A stretch of DNA of 64,000 nt from Maridesulfovibrio sp. (GTDB lineage: Bacteria > Desulfobacterota > Desulfovibrionia > Desulfovibrionales > Desulfovibrionaceae), in the NCBI RefSeq assembly GCF_963676065.1, contig NZ_OY780933.1:1988001-2052000 (forward strand), given 5' to 3'. Each line of letters starts with the position of its first letter. Position 1 is the stretch's first letter. Under the pieces are notes generated by a model that ran no database searches, was not told where the DNA came from, and was given only the letters and a program-made list of their open reading frames with translations. Shown here piece after piece: positions 1 through 9,229 of this stretch. Made by a program: the position numbers and the translations under genes.

Positions 1-633
1 ATGAGAATCATCCACCATAACCAATGCTTCGTATTTATCGGCAAGATCACAAATGGATTTGAGGTCGGCGATGATGCCGTCCATGGAGAATACTCCGTCA
101 GTTACGATCAGCTTGTAGCGGCATCCTTCGGCAGCTTTAAGCTGTTTTTCGAGGTCGGCCATATCGTTGTTGTTATAACGGAAGCGCTGGGCCTTGCACA
201 GGCGCACGCCGTCGATGATGGAAGCGTGGTTCAGAGAGTCGCTGATGACAGCATCTTCATTAGAAAGGATAGTTTCAAAGAGGCCGCCGTTGGCATCAAA
301 GCAGGAGCTGTAAAGAATGGTGTCTTCGGTTTTGAGAAATTCGCTGATTTTAACTTCCAGCGCTTTGTGCACATCCTGTGTTCCGCAGATAAAGCGCACG
401 GAAGAAAGTCCGAATCCATATTTGTCGAGCGCCTTTTTGCCGGTCTCGATCAGTTCAGGATTATTTGCCAGTCCCAGATAGTTGTTGGCGCAGAAATTGA
501 GAACTTCCTGACCGCCCTTAACCGAAATAAGGGCCTGCTGCTGGGATGTGATGATTCTTTCATCTTTGTAAAGGCCGTTTGCTTTCAGCTCTTCTGTCTG
601 GGCTGAAAGTGCCTGAAGTAAATTATTTTTCAT
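1..633 (-). CDS. kbl: 2-amino-3-ketobutyrate CoA ligase (N-terminal 211 residues; runs off the window)
   Basis: PLP enzyme of the alpha-oxoamine synthase family that cleaves 2-amino-3-ketobutyrate with CoA to glycine and acetyl-CoA, the second step of threonine breakdown. Only the first 211 codons lie in the window; the frame is open to base 1. Visible are the [11 protein letters not shown] segment, the [17 protein letters not shown] stretch typical of the family, and VMVDDSH at the window edge, which begins the PLP-contacting region. The ATG at 633 follows GGGAGAA at good spacing. It is divergent from an Lrp-type regulator, which fits amino-acid-responsive control. Related family members (8-amino-7-oxononanoate synthase, 5-aminolevulinate synthase) are less likely given how closely this N-terminus matches Kbl. 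Confidence 0.9.
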   Translation of the reverse strand, partial: MKNNLLQALSAQTEELKANGLYKDERIITSQQQALISVKGGQEVLNFCANNYLGLANNPELIETGKKALDKYGFGLSSVRFICGTQDVHKALEVKISEFLKTEDTILYSSCFDANGGLFETILSNEDAVISDSLNHASIIDGVRLCKAQRFRYNNNDMADLEKQLKAAEGCRYKLIVTDGVFSMDGIIADLKSICDLADKYEALVMVDDSH

Positions 634-673
634 ATACGTTTCTCCCGTCCGGATTTAGTGTTGCTGCGCTTTA

Positions 674-703
674 TTTAAAAAACAACATGCTTAATTGTGT
701 CAA
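674..703 (-). promoter_or_regulatory. Candidate kbl promoter
   Basis: Read on the minus strand, TTGACA (698-703) is followed after 18 nt by TTTAAA (674-679), about 40 bases before the kbl start. The -35 is consensus and the -10 is weak. This is a pattern match only. Confidence 0.4.
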
Positions 704-764
704 GCAAAAAATAAACTGAAAATATTATGATAAAAATAAAAAAACATGCGATTAATTGAAGAAT

Positions 765-812
765 GTGTTTTGAAAACACGTATTGACGGATTTGTTATTT
801 TTTTCCTATGTA
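765..812 (+). promoter_or_regulatory. Candidate lrp promoter with upstream palindrome
   Basis: A perfect 15-base palindrome, GTGTTTT-G-AAAACAC (765-779), lies just upstream of a possible -35 TTGACG (783-788) and -10 TATGTA (807-812, 18-nt spacer). The surrounding 634-864 region is very AT-rich, as Lrp-bound DNA usually is. The palindrome sits between the two divergent genes, so it could serve autoregulation and kbl control. Functional assignment is inference. Confidence 0.4.
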
Positions 813-864
813 TGTTTCGTTAAATGATAAAAAGTGAATTTATTTTTAGTAAAGGAGAGTTCCG

Positions 865-1326
865 GTGAAAGAGCGTCCTCTAGTACTTGATGATGTAGAT
901 CGTAAAATTATTGAAGAATTGCAGCGCAATGGTCGCGAATCGTATAAGAATATCGCCCGTAAGCTTGGAGTTTCAGATGGTACTGTGCGCCTGCGCACAG
1001 AGCGAATGATCAAAAATGATTATTTGAGAATTACCGCTTCCGTTAACCCTCTCTACTTTGAAAACAGTCTTATTGCTATGATCGGCGTTAACCTCGAGGA
1101 GCGGGCAACCCCGGAAATAATGGAAGCAATTTCCAAAGTGTCCGGAGTGCAGTCCGTTATGAACGTTTCCGGACGGTTTGATCTGCTGCTTGAGGTCTTT
1201 GTTCCCTCCCGAAATGCATTCCGTCAGTTTCTGGTAGATGACCTTTCCAGTATAGGCGGCGTCAAGTCTACGGAATCATTTATGTTTCTTGAGGCTGTTA
1301 ATAAATGGGCCGAACACAAGGAGTAG
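865..1326 (+). CDS. Lrp/AsnC-family transcriptional regulator
   Basis: 153-residue regulator, the usual length for the family. An N-terminal winged helix-turn-helix (about residues 8-60: DDVDRKIIEELQ, then NIARKLGVSDGTVRLRTERM) precedes a C-terminal RAM/AsnC ligand domain (about 65-150, with SGVQSVMNVSGRFDLLLEV). Members form octamers or hexadecamers and respond to amino acids. The start is GTG, set by the strong ribosome site AAAGGAGAG at 851-859. It is divergent from kbl, so threonine/glycine catabolism is a likely target. The effector cannot be read from sequence. Confidence 0.88.
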   Translation: MKERPLVLDDVDRKIIEELQRNGRESYKNIARKLGVSDGTVRLRTERMIKNDYLRITASVNPLYFENSLIAMIGVNLEERATPEIMEAISKVSGVQSVMNVSGRFDLLLEVFVPSRNAFRQFLVDDLSSIGGVKSTESFMFLEAVNKWAEHKE

Positions 1327-1974
1327 CACAGAGCTGCTCTTTCTACGGTTTTACCAAATTTGGTATTGCCGTTTTTGTGAGGGCTGCTCTTTAGTTGCCT
1401 GTCCTGAAATACTCCACTCAATGCCGGATCTGCGTAGTCCAGCTTTTTTTGATGGCCGGTATCGGCGATTATTCTGAAGCTGGAGTCTTCGTCTGCGTTT
1501 GCTGTTTAGGTCCTATTCCCACCTTGTTTTTATCTTTTATTTTGATGGCTGAGAAGGTCTTTAGATCTTCTTGAGCACATTTCTGCATTGTTTTTTCGCC
1601 TTATCGATGTGTCTGGCAATTTAGAGCAAGGGAAACGTTCCGCCCTGTGCGAAGAACTCCGGGATCATAAATTGATGATATGTTCATTCCTGCGTAAGAC
1701 TGATGACAGAATAGTTATTCTTTCATTTCTGTGATATCCAACCGATTATAGTCTCGGCTGCTATCGTGGCAGGACATGATAACTTTCTTCAGTGCCGGAG
1801 AAGGAAGCAATTCGTCGGAGGTTTGCCGGACCGCCTTACTTAGTCCTCGGAGTCCTTTTTCATAATCTTTTATGACAAAAGAATCTTTTATCCTTTAGCA
1901 ATTTATGGCATTATGTACTATCGTGATTCTTCTTGAAACTGTTTTATCCCTATGACCTTACTCTGGTGGAAAAT
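1327..1974. other. 648-base stretch with no supportable gene
   Basis: No reading frame here has a ribosome site, plausible composition or recognisable motif; short open frames at 1224-1421 (-) and 1289-1477 (+) are chance. One imperfect inverted repeat, AGAAGGTCTTTAGATCTTCT, lies at 1552-1571. The region is less AT-rich than typical intergenic DNA here and has stops in all frames, so it may hold decayed coding sequence, but I cannot identify a parent gene. The promoter of the downstream kinase should lie at its right end. Confidence 0.4.
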
Positions 1975-4248
1975 ATGGTTAGATTTTTAAAAATACGGAA
2001 GGGACATGTCTTACCGTATAAGCTCCTTGTATATATTTTAATTTGCAGCTCCTTTTTTACACTTCTTGGCACCAGCTTCCAGCTTTATGTGGAGTATCGT
2101 AGCGATGTAAGTGATATTCAGAAGGGTTTTGAACAGATTGAAAACAGTTACGTGAATACGATAGCGGCCAGTCTGTGGGATATTAATATTGATCACGTTA
2201 AGATTCAGCTTGAAGGAGCCTTGAAACTTCCAGGAATGCGATACCTTGAGGTGGTGGAGATGTCATTCGGCGCAGCAGGGCCTGTGGCTTCCGTTGGTGA
2301 GATTCCGAAAAACGAAGATATCATAGAGAAAAAGTTTCCGTTAATCCACGTTATCGATGGCAAGAGTGTGGAGGTGGGGCAGCTGCGTGCTATTGCCGAT
2401 CTTAATAATGTTTTCAAGCGGCTGGAAATGCGCGTTTTTGTGGTCTTGCTTACGCAGGCGGTCAAGACATTTCTGGTGGCCTTGTTTATCTTGATGATTA
2501 TACATTATATGATTACCCGCCATTTGCAGAGAATGGCCGAGTATGTTCAGGAGCTGGACCTCAGCACCCTTGACCGGGAGTTGGTTCTCAACAGGCGCCG
2601 AAGAAATGTCATGCCTGATGAAATTGATCGGGTGGTAGATGCTTTCAATGAAATGCGGCTTAATCTGATAGGGGATATCGCTGAACGAAAGAAGGTTGAA
2701 GAAGCCCTGCGTCAGTCGAATATGATTGTCGAAAAAAGTCCCATGGTCCTTTTCAAATGGCGCAATGAAGAAGGCTGGCCTGTGGAACTTGTCTCCCAGA
2801 ATGTGAGCCAGCTGGGATTTAAAGCCGAAGATTTTATGTCCGGTAGGATTAAATATATTGATGTGATTCATCCCGATGATATTGGTAAGGTTGGGGAAGA
2901 AGTTAAAACTTGTGTTGAGAACGGGGTTAACCATTTCAATCAGGAGTATCGTATCATCGACCCGACAGGCCGGGCTTACTGGATTGCCGACAGTACTGTT
3001 GTAGTAAGAGATTCCGAAGGTGAAGTTACATCTTATATGGGTATAGCTTATGACTTTACCGAGAAAAAAGTAGCTGAAAACGAGTTGGCCCGCTTACGCA
3101 ATCTCTTGAAAAATACAATTGATTCCATGCCGACTATACTGGTCGGTGTTGATGAAAAGTTGCGAATCAATCAATGGAACAGGTCGGCAGAAGAAGAAAC
3201 CGGACTGAATTACGATCAGGTTCAAGGTAAACCCTTGTTTGAAATTTTTCCGGAACTTAATGCAGAGAAGGGATTGATTCTGGATTCTATTGCGAAGCTT
3301 GAAGTTCGTGAAAAGAACAAGATACCTTTTAATGCGGACGGTCATATACAATATAAAAATATAAAGATTTATCCTTTACTTGAGAGTGGTGAAGGCCGCG
3401 ATGCCGTAGTTCTCATTGACGATGTGACTATTAAGTCCCGTCTTGAGGATATGATGATCCAGACAGAAAAGATGATGTCTGTAGGCGGTCTGGCTGCCGG
3501 AATGGCCCATGAGATCAACAATCCTCTGGGGGCGGTTCTTTCCGGTGTTCAGGGAACTGAAAGGAGGTTGTCACCTTCTCTTAAGAAAAATTTGGAAGTT
3601 GCGGCCGAGCTTGGGCTGGATCTGAATAAAGTCCATCAATATATGGATAGGCGTGGGATTCTCGGCTATCTGCGCGGCATAAGCGATGCCGGACGCCGGG
3701 CCGCATCAATCGTCCGTAATATGCTTGAGTTTAGCCGTAAGAGCGAATCCTCCCGTACGAATGCTCAGGTCAGAGGTGTTCTTGAAAAGGCTTTGAGCCT
3801 TGCTGAGAATGATTACGACCTAAAGAAAAAATATGATTTTAAGGTTATCGAGATCCGTCGGGATTACGAACAGAATCTGCCGGCTATCAATATCACAGAG
3901 ACAGAGATAGAGCAGGTCTTCCTGAATATTTTCAAAAATGCTGCCCAGGCCATGTCCGATAAGGAATATGGAGATGAACGTCCTACCCTGACCTTGAGGA
4001 CCCGCAAGGATGGGGAGTTCGTGCGCGTTGAAGTGGAAGATAATGGCCCGGGTATGGACGAGGATGTTCGCAAAAGAGCCTTTGAGCCATTTTATACCAC
4101 CAAGAGGGTCGGTTTAGGGACCGGGCTTGGGCTTTCCGTTTCCTATTTTATTATTACCCGAAATCATGAGGGTGATTTTATTGTTGAATCGGAAGAAGGC
4201 AAGGGGTCGAAGTTCATCATCAGACTGCCTATTTCAAAAGAAGGGTAA
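1975..4248 (+). CDS. Membrane sensor histidine kinase with two PAS domains
   Basis: About 757 residues. An N-terminal membrane segment (about 16-37) and a second hydrophobic segment (about 160-180) bracket a periplasmic sensor, followed by a HAMP-like linker, two PAS domains (about 245-365 and 370-485), a HisKA box GMAHEINNPLGAV with phospho-accepting His near residue 512, and a HATPase domain with N-box NIFKNAAQAM, DNGPGMD and GLGTGLGL. There is no receiver domain, so it needs a separate response regulator, and none is adjacent. I prefer the ATG at 1975, preceded by GGTGGA, over an in-frame TTG at 1933 that has no ribosome site. The signal sensed is unknown. A terminator follows, so it appears monocistronic. 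Confidence 0.85.
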   Translation: MVRFLKIRKGHVLPYKLLVYILICSSFFTLLGTSFQLYVEYRSDVSDIQKGFEQIENSYVNTIAASLWDINIDHVKIQLEGALKLPGMRYLEVVEMSFGAAGPVASVGEIPKNEDIIEKKFPLIHVIDGKSVEVGQLRAIADLNNVFKRLEMRVFVVLLTQAVKTFLVALFILMIIHYMITRHLQRMAEYVQELDLSTLDRELVLNRRRRNVMPDEIDRVVDAFNEMRLNLIGDIAERKKVEEALRQSNMIVEKSPMVLFKWRNEEGWPVELVSQNVSQLGFKAEDFMSGRIKYIDVIHPDDIGKVGEEVKTCVENGVNHFNQEYRIIDPTGRAYWIADSTVVVRDSEGEVTSYMGIAYDFTEKKVAENELARLRNLLKNTIDSMPTILVGVDEKLRINQWNRSAEEETGLNYDQVQGKPLFEIFPELNAEKGLILDSIAKLEVREKNKIPFNADGHIQYKNIKIYPLLESGEGRDAVVLIDDVTIKSRLEDMMIQTEKMMSVGGLAAGMAHEINNPLGAVLSGVQGTERRLSPSLKKNLEVAAELGLDLNKVHQYMDRRGILGYLRGISDAGRRAASIVRNMLEFSRKSESSRTNAQVRGVLEKALSLAENDYDLKKKYDFKVIEIRRDYEQNLPAINITETEIEQVFLNIFKNAAQAMSDKEYGDERPTLTLRTRKDGEFVRVEVEDNGPGMDEDVRKRAFEPFYTTKRVGLGTGLGLSVSYFIITRNHEGDFIVESEEGKGSKFIIRLPISKEG

Positions 4249-4307
4249 GGGTAAATGTTTTGATCTGATAGTCGGTGGTTAATTTCAAATTGGATCGTCT
4301 TTTACAG

Positions 4308-4340
4308 GCCCGCTCTAACTCTGTAGGGCGGGCTTTTCTT
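4308..4340 (+). terminator. Rho-independent terminator after the histidine kinase
   Basis: GCCCGC (4308-4313) pairs with GCGGGC (4328-4333) and is followed by TTTTCTT. It lies 60 bases after the kinase stop. Confidence 0.75.
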
Positions 4341-4657
4341 GTGATGATTCTGCCGAGGTCGTTCTTTTTACAGCTAAGAGATTTTCTCGGGGTATGATGT
4401 TTGTTGCGCAGATGTGTAATGTGAGCTGACTCAATGCATAAAAGAATAATTTGGGTGTGCTAAATTATTTATACTGTTGTATTTAATGATATGTTGTATA
4501 AAATTAAGCATTGTTTTGTGGTCTTGATGCTCTGTGATTTTGTGTCTGCTTAGTTGCTGAGAATTTATACTTATTTGCTGTGTTCTTTGGATAATATATT
4601 GTTGCAGTGTGTGTTTTGTTCCTTGCTATCATGTTGAAAAGTAGATAGGTTTCGCTC
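4341..4657. other. AT-rich intergenic stretch without a gene
   Basis: No supportable coding frame was seen. The DNA is AT-rich and non-coding in appearance between the kinase terminator and the GntR-family promoter. Confidence 0.45.
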
Positions 4658-4697
4658 TTGAAGAGTTAATGTGCTTCTTATGTATTAAATACATAAG
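4658..4697 (+). promoter_or_regulatory. gntR promoter overlapped by a perfect 21-base palindrome (likely autoregulatory operator)
   Basis: A perfect palindrome with 10-base arms CTTATGTATT and AATACATAAG around a central A occupies 4677-4697, ending 27 bases before the regulator start. Its core TGTAT-N3-ATACA resembles operators of FadR-type GntR regulators. A possible -35 TTGAAG (4658-4663) and -10 TGTATT (4681-4686) have a 17-base spacer, putting the palindrome over the -10. Autorepression is the simplest reading. Confidence 0.6.
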
Positions 4698-4724
4698 TCC
4701 GGCTTTAATCTGAGGGGGAAATCT

Positions 4725-5354
4725 ATGGTTGCCAGTGGTGGACTGAAGAGACGTGTTTTGCGGGACGACGTTGTTGAGCATATCGTAGACAGTATTTTGA
4801 ATGGGGCGCTGAAGCCAGGAGAGAAAATTATTGAAACCAGAATCTCTCGTGAGCTGCAGGTCAGCCAGGGGGCAGTGCGGGAAGCTATCAGGGATTTGAC
4901 AGCCCGGGGTTTCGTAGAAACCGAACCGTATAAAGGGTCTCGGGTTAAAGTTCTTTCTTCCGATGAATTATATGAATATTTCGCGGTCAGAAGTGAGCTG
5001 GAATCTTTGGCTCTTGGTTGGGGGTTCAAGGTTGACCGGATTGATGTCGAAAGTCTGGCTGGAATCGTTGAAAAAATGTTCTCAGGAATTGAGCAACAAG
5101 ATATATTTACCATAGGTAAGGCTGATCTGGATTTTCATAGAACCATCATGGAAAGTGCCGGAAACGGTTCCCTTGTCCGCTCATGGGAAGTGCTGGCCAA
5201 TGATTACTGGATTTTTACACTTGTTAAAGATTATTTTGAAAAGGGAATGGACCTTGGCGATCATGCCCGGAAGCATAAAGACATTTTAGATGCCATCAGC
5301 GCCGGTGATGTTGACCTGATGAAAGATAAGATGAAAAATCACTTTTTGTACTAA
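4725..5354 (+). CDS. GntR-family regulator, FadR/FCD subfamily
   Basis: 209 residues. The N-terminal winged HTH (about 10-75) has ALKPGEKIIETRISRELQVSQGAVREAIRDLTARGFVE spread over its recognition region, the GntR signature. The C-terminal all-helical FCD domain (about 85-205) keeps the metal/ligand residues: Asp-His in DLDFHRTI and the late His in DHARKHKDIL. FCD regulators typically bind carboxylic acids such as lactate, pyruvate or gluconate. A strong GAGGGGG ribosome site precedes the ATG. No obvious target gene is adjacent; the next gene is convergent. The protein ends slightly early (HFLY) compared with common FCD proteins of 220-240 residues. Confidence 0.87.
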   Translation: MVASGGLKRRVLRDDVVEHIVDSILNGALKPGEKIIETRISRELQVSQGAVREAIRDLTARGFVETEPYKGSRVKVLSSDELYEYFAVRSELESLALGWGFKVDRIDVESLAGIVEKMFSGIEQQDIFTIGKADLDFHRTIMESAGNGSLVRSWEVLANDYWIFTLVKDYFEKGMDLGDHARKHKDILDAISAGDVDLMKDKMKNHFLY

Positions 5355-5378
5355 GTTTTATACGGTTGAAAGTCACGG

Positions 5379-6038
5379 CTAGCGCATGGCCGCGGCTATT
5401 TGCTTTCTTTGCCTGAGGTATTTGTTCTGGCGGGTGGAGCGGATGAAAGATTTTACTCCCTTTACGCCGTTTATCCCTGTTGCTATTTTTCCGGCAGTGA
5501 TTGCTTCATTTATATCTGCCACTCTGCCCATAAGTACCACATTGCACTGCACTGATTTTACAGCAATGTTCGTGCCCCATACCGAATCATCATTTAGAAG
5601 GGCGCTTTTTACTGCCATTTGGATCATGTAGTCGTCAGCCTTATCACACGCGTTATCATTCTCTGGAAAAAGGTAAGTTGTCAGTGAGTTCACGTTCTTG
5701 TTCTTACGGACAATTTTGCGGATGTGCTGAAAATCTTCCTTTTCGTCATATACACCGACCACATAAACATGCCCGTTATATGCGTAGGTGCTAAGGTCTA
5801 GGATGTTCAGTTTTTTTTCATTTAGGATTTCAGACTGGATGCCGGCCTCAATCATTTCATCTTCAATAATAGTCTGGAATCCGCGTTCGTCCGCGCCGAT
5901 GGCGTAAGCGTTGTATACTGTTCCGACTGATGACGGGATCATGAATGGTCCCGGCAGTGGTGGAATAAGTACTGAAGCGGAACATCCGCTCATAAGAGTC
6001 AAGGCTGTCAGGGCAAGGCAAATAAATAGTTTTCGCAT
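5379..6038 (-). CDS. BON-domain lipoprotein
   Basis: 219 residues from the ATG at 6038, chosen because it begins a lipoprotein signal (MRKLFICLALTALTLMSGC, lipobox LMSGC) and has AGGA upstream; an ATG 42 bases earlier only adds a charged prefix. The mature protein contains one or two BON domains (about 55-120 and 130-205), visible as NGHVYVVGVYDEKEDFQHIRK and NVVLMGRVADINEAITAGK, the alternating strand-helix pattern of OsmY/DolP-like envelope proteins. BON proteins associate with phospholipid membranes and support envelope integrity. It is convergent with gntR and not obviously in an operon. Confidence 0.8.
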   Translation of the reverse strand: MRKLFICLALTALTLMSGCSASVLIPPLPGPFMIPSSVGTVYNAYAIGADERGFQTIIEDEMIEAGIQSEILNEKKLNILDLSTYAYNGHVYVVGVYDEKEDFQHIRKIVRKNKNVNSLTTYLFPENDNACDKADDYMIQMAVKSALLNDDSVWGTNIAVKSVQCNVVLMGRVADINEAITAGKIATGINGVKGVKSFIRSTRQNKYLRQRKQIAAAMR

Positions 6039-6108
6039 CTCGTAATCATCCTTGATTAGAATTTTAGAGATATTTAGCAATAACCGTGCCTGATCTGCTC
6101 AGGGGCAT

Positions 6109-7590
6109 TTAATTAAAAAAATTTAGTATCTTAGTAATTCTGTTTTTGTACGTGTGCTCATTTTTTATTATTTCGAGCCAATTTTTTGAAAGTTCTTTCG
6201 TGAGCTTAGGATGACTCCTAATGTAGTCGGTCTTTTCTTCAATTTCGGCAGGAAAGGTGAAGGTGCAGTGAGGCAGGAGTTCTTCAGGGAAAATGGATAG
6301 GCCCGGGGTATAGTCGCTTAGCAGGAATCCTCCGGTCGCCCAGACATCGAAGTTGCGTTGTGTAAGGCCATAGGGCAGTAGCGGGCTAGTCATGTTCAGA
6401 TTGATTTCGGCTCCGGCATATATTGAGGGCAGAGTACTGAAATAATCCACCGGGGGGCGCAGATCTGCATGTGGGAGATACTTGCTCCAGCCAGCATCAC
6501 CAAAGACTGTAAGCGCTTTCCCGGCTTTCTGCAATGAAATTATTCTCCAAATCAACCCGGACTGTTCCGTCTTAAATCCTGCGTTTCGGATTTCCCGGCC
6601 GGGCCAGAATTTATCAATCCCGGTGCGTTTTTCCCACCATGCAAAATCAGGTTTAGTTGCATTTTCAATTGCTTGCAGGGCCGCTTTTTCATCCTCTATG
6701 GTAAAGGTACAGCCGGAAAAAAAATTGTCCTTCATTGGAAAGCTGGACCGGCCTACAAAAACCGTGCGTTTATCAAGATCGGGATAAGGTCTGATCCCGG
6801 TATTAAAAATCGTAGTGTCAGTGGCAAGAGGGAGGTGCTCTACCTTTGTGGCTCCGTGCTTTTTCAGCGCGGGGATGAACCAGTGGTCGGTAACGAGCAG
6901 TGGCACATCTTTCCAATAAGCTGATTTAATGCCGGAAATTACGTGAAACGGATTGTCCACCATCCATACTGCTACCTTGACCCCTGCTTCGCGGAGCATG
7001 AAGAATATTTCGCCGGAGCTGTCCAGTCCTTTGAAATTTATGCTTAGTACCAGTTCCGGTAATTCGCTATGCAGCAGATTGAGCAGTTTTCTGCGCATTG
7101 CATCCGGTTCGATAACCCTGTATGTGAATCCTTCGTCGGCGAATGCCCGGCAGAGTTCCGGCACCAGCAATGAGTGTTTGTCGCCGGGAATCCAGACGGT
7201 TTTGTCGCGTTTTTTATTTGTTATCCCGGTCCGGGACATGGCTAATCCGGCGAGAAGAGGTTCCCAGAAAGACGGGAATAAACGTCTGCCGGGAGTATAC
7301 ATGATTACCCGGAATCCAGATATGTCAGTTCGTTTATCAGGGGTGATTTGCTTAAAATTGTCCGGGATTGTATATGCTTCTGGCAGTTGTGCGGTTAGGG
7401 CCGGGGATTCTATGTAGTAAAATGATTTTTTTTCGGGGAAGATCTTCGGCGCAAGGCCGGGAGCTGGACCGAGCCCTAGAAATAGAATTTCCCCTTCGCC
7501 GCCGAGGTCCTGAAAATATTCTGCGCCGTCAGGCAAAGATTGTAACTGGCCGGATTCGTTTTTTATGCGGAGTCGTTCAGGGCGTTGCAT
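6109..7590 (-). CDS. CgeB/DUF3880-type glycosyltransferase
   Basis: 493 residues, no signal peptide. The N-terminal half (about 60-260) resembles the DUF3880 Rossmann-like region; the C-terminal half (about 370-490) resembles the CgeB family, with EINLNMTSPLLPYGLTQRNF, VWATGGFLLSDYTPGL and a terminal helix. Such proteins are GT-B fold transferases thought to modify spore, flagellar or surface polymers in different bacteria. The substrate is unknown; surface or flagellar glycosylation would suit this motile organism. It is divergent from rlmE, with only a weak ribosome site. Confidence 0.72.
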   Translation of the reverse strand: MQRPERLRIKNESGQLQSLPDGAEYFQDLGGEGEILFLGLGPAPGLAPKIFPEKKSFYYIESPALTAQLPEAYTIPDNFKQITPDKRTDISGFRVIMYTPGRRLFPSFWEPLLAGLAMSRTGITNKKRDKTVWIPGDKHSLLVPELCRAFADEGFTYRVIEPDAMRRKLLNLLHSELPELVLSINFKGLDSSGEIFFMLREAGVKVAVWMVDNPFHVISGIKSAYWKDVPLLVTDHWFIPALKKHGATKVEHLPLATDTTIFNTGIRPYPDLDKRTVFVGRSSFPMKDNFFSGCTFTIEDEKAALQAIENATKPDFAWWEKRTGIDKFWPGREIRNAGFKTEQSGLIWRIISLQKAGKALTVFGDAGWSKYLPHADLRPPVDYFSTLPSIYAGAEINLNMTSPLLPYGLTQRNFDVWATGGFLLSDYTPGLSIFPEELLPHCTFTFPAEIEEKTDYIRSHPKLTKELSKNWLEIIKNEHTYKNRITKILNFFN

Positions 7591-7698
7591 TGCTCGGGTA
7601 CTTGGCTTGCGGGCCGTAATAAGTTAATTTTTTATCACTCTATAACGCAGTCGGATGCAAAAGTCTTTTGCAGATCACTGTGAAACTTAAATCAGATT

Positions 7699-8304
7699 AT
7701 GAAACAATATCGCGATCATTATTTTAAAAGGGCTAAAAAGGATAATTATCCTGCCCGTTCCGTATACAAACTTCAGGAAATCGATAAGCGGTTCAAGCTT
7801 TTTGAAAAGGGTCAGAATGTCATGGACCTTGGCGCCGCTCCCGGTTCATGGACTTTGTTCGCGGCTAAGAAAGTCGGCGAGAAAGGCCGGGTTCTCGGCG
7901 TGGATATTCAGTCGACTGATACTGTCTTCCCGGAAAACGCCACCTTCCTACAGGCGGATGTGTTTGTGGATTCTCCGGAGCTGCTTGCGGCCATGGACAA
8001 ACAGCTGCCCTATGACCTGATCATCAGCGACATGGCTCCCAAAACTACCGGAGTCAAATTTACCGATCAGGCCAATTCCCTTGAACTCTGTGAGCGGGCA
8101 AGAGATATCCTGCCCACCAGACTCAAGAAGGGGGGGCATTTTATCGTCAAGATTTTTGAAGGCCCGGACGTTAAGGAATATTCAGATTCCCTGCGTCAGA
8201 TGTTTTCCAAGGTGAAATCATTCAAGCCCAAAAGTTCCAGGCAGGAAAGTAAAGAGATTTTCATCGTCGGGCTGGGTTTTCGGGCTGTTGCAGAAAATTC
8301 ATAG
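7699..8304 (+). CDS. rlmE: 23S rRNA 2'-O-methyltransferase RlmE (RrmJ/FtsJ)
   Basis: 201 residues, normal for RlmE, which methylates the ribose of U2552 in the A-loop of 23S rRNA in assembled 50S subunits. The SAM motif DLGAAPGSW is at 43-51. The catalytic K-D-K-E set is present: K24 in SVYKL, D111 in [11 protein letters not shown]151 in FIVKIFEG, E186 in SKEIFIVG. The ATG at 7699 has little Shine-Dalgarno complementarity. It lies just before yebC-ruvCAB but a 178-base gap with a hairpin separates them. Confidence 0.95.
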   Translation: MKQYRDHYFKRAKKDNYPARSVYKLQEIDKRFKLFEKGQNVMDLGAAPGSWTLFAAKKVGEKGRVLGVDIQSTDTVFPENATFLQADVFVDSPELLAAMDKQLPYDLIISDMAPKTTGVKFTDQANSLELCERARDILPTRLKKGGHFIVKIFEGPDVKEYSDSLRQMFSKVKSFKPKSSRQESKEIFIVGLGFRAVAENS

Positions 8305-8431
8305 AGCATCATCCGCTCAGTTGCCCCCTTTGGGCTCCACCTCGCGCCCGACTCTTTCCCGATTGTCTGCGAGATTTTACTTTGTATACAAACTCAGTTA
8401 GTACTTCTCTACACTATTTTATATAAAAACT

Positions 8432-8459
8432 GTCCCGCCAAATTTATACGCGACGGGAC
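8432..8459 (+). terminator. Hairpin between rlmE and yebC (weak terminator or leader element)
   Basis: GTCCCG (8432-8437) pairs with CGGGAC (8454-8459), followed by only TTT and then the yebC ribosome site. It could end rlmE transcripts poorly or sit in the yebC leader. Confidence 0.35.
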
Positions 8460-8482
8460 TTTGATATTCTCAGGAGGAATAA

Positions 8483-9229
8483 ATGGCCGGACATAGTAAA
8501 TGGGCTAACATCCAGCATAGAAAAGGTAGGCAGGACGCCAAACGCGGTAAAATTTTCACCAAAATGGCCAAGGATATTATTATTGCGGCCAAGGGCGGCG
8601 GCGATCCGACAATGAATCCTTCCCTACGTCTTGCCATCTCCAAGGCGAAAGCTGTGAACATGCCCAACGACAAGATTGATACCGCTATCAAAAAAGGTAC
8701 CGGAGAACTTGCCGGTGGTGATATTTCTGAAGTAATGTACGAAGGTTACGGTCCCGGTGGAGTTGCGGTGCTCGTTGAAGCTGCTACCGATAACAAGAAC
8801 CGTACTGTTGCTGAAGTTCGTCACGCTTTGGGTAAAGGCGGCGGCTCCATGGGTGAAGCAGGTTGCGTCGCATGGATGTTCGACAAAAAAGGCGTCATGG
8901 TTTTTGATGCTGAAAAGTATACTGAAGATCAGCTGCTGGAAATCGGTCTTGATGCCGGTGTCGAGGATGTTGTCACTGAAGACGATACCTTTGAAGTTCA
9001 CTGTGCTCCCGAAGATTTCAGCGAAGTTCAGAAAACTTACGAAGCGGCTGAATGCGAAGCTAAAAGCTCCGATCTCGCTTACGTTCCCAAAAACCTCGTT
9101 GAAGTTGACGTTCCCACAGCCAAAAAGCTCATGAATCTCATGGAGAAACTGGAAGATAATGACGACGTTCAGGGTGTACACCTTAACGCTGATTTTCCTG
9201 ATGAGCTTATGGCTGAAATGGAAGGCTAG
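8483..9229 (+). CDS. yebC: YebC/TACO1-family protein
   Basis: 248 residues beginning [21 protein letters not shown], the family hallmark, with [17 protein letters not shown] and the [15 protein letters not shown] segment. YebC proteins are cytoplasmic. Some act as DNA-binding regulators; others help ribosomes translate proline-rich stretches, as mitochondrial TACO1 does. The start has a strong AGGAGG site. Its stop TAG directly abuts the ruvC ATG, so it heads a yebC-ruvC-ruvA-ruvB operon, a very common bacterial arrangement. Confidence 0.95.
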   Translation: MAGHSKWANIQHRKGRQDAKRGKIFTKMAKDIIIAAKGGGDPTMNPSLRLAISKAKAVNMPNDKIDTAIKKGTGELAGGDISEVMYEGYGPGGVAVLVEAATDNKNRTVAEVRHALGKGGGSMGEAGCVAWMFDKKGVMVFDAEKYTEDQLLEIGLDAGVEDVVTEDDTFEVHCAPEDFSEVQKTYEAAECEAKSSDLAYVPKNLVEVDVPTAKKLMNLMEKLEDNDDVQGVHLNADFPDELMAEMEG

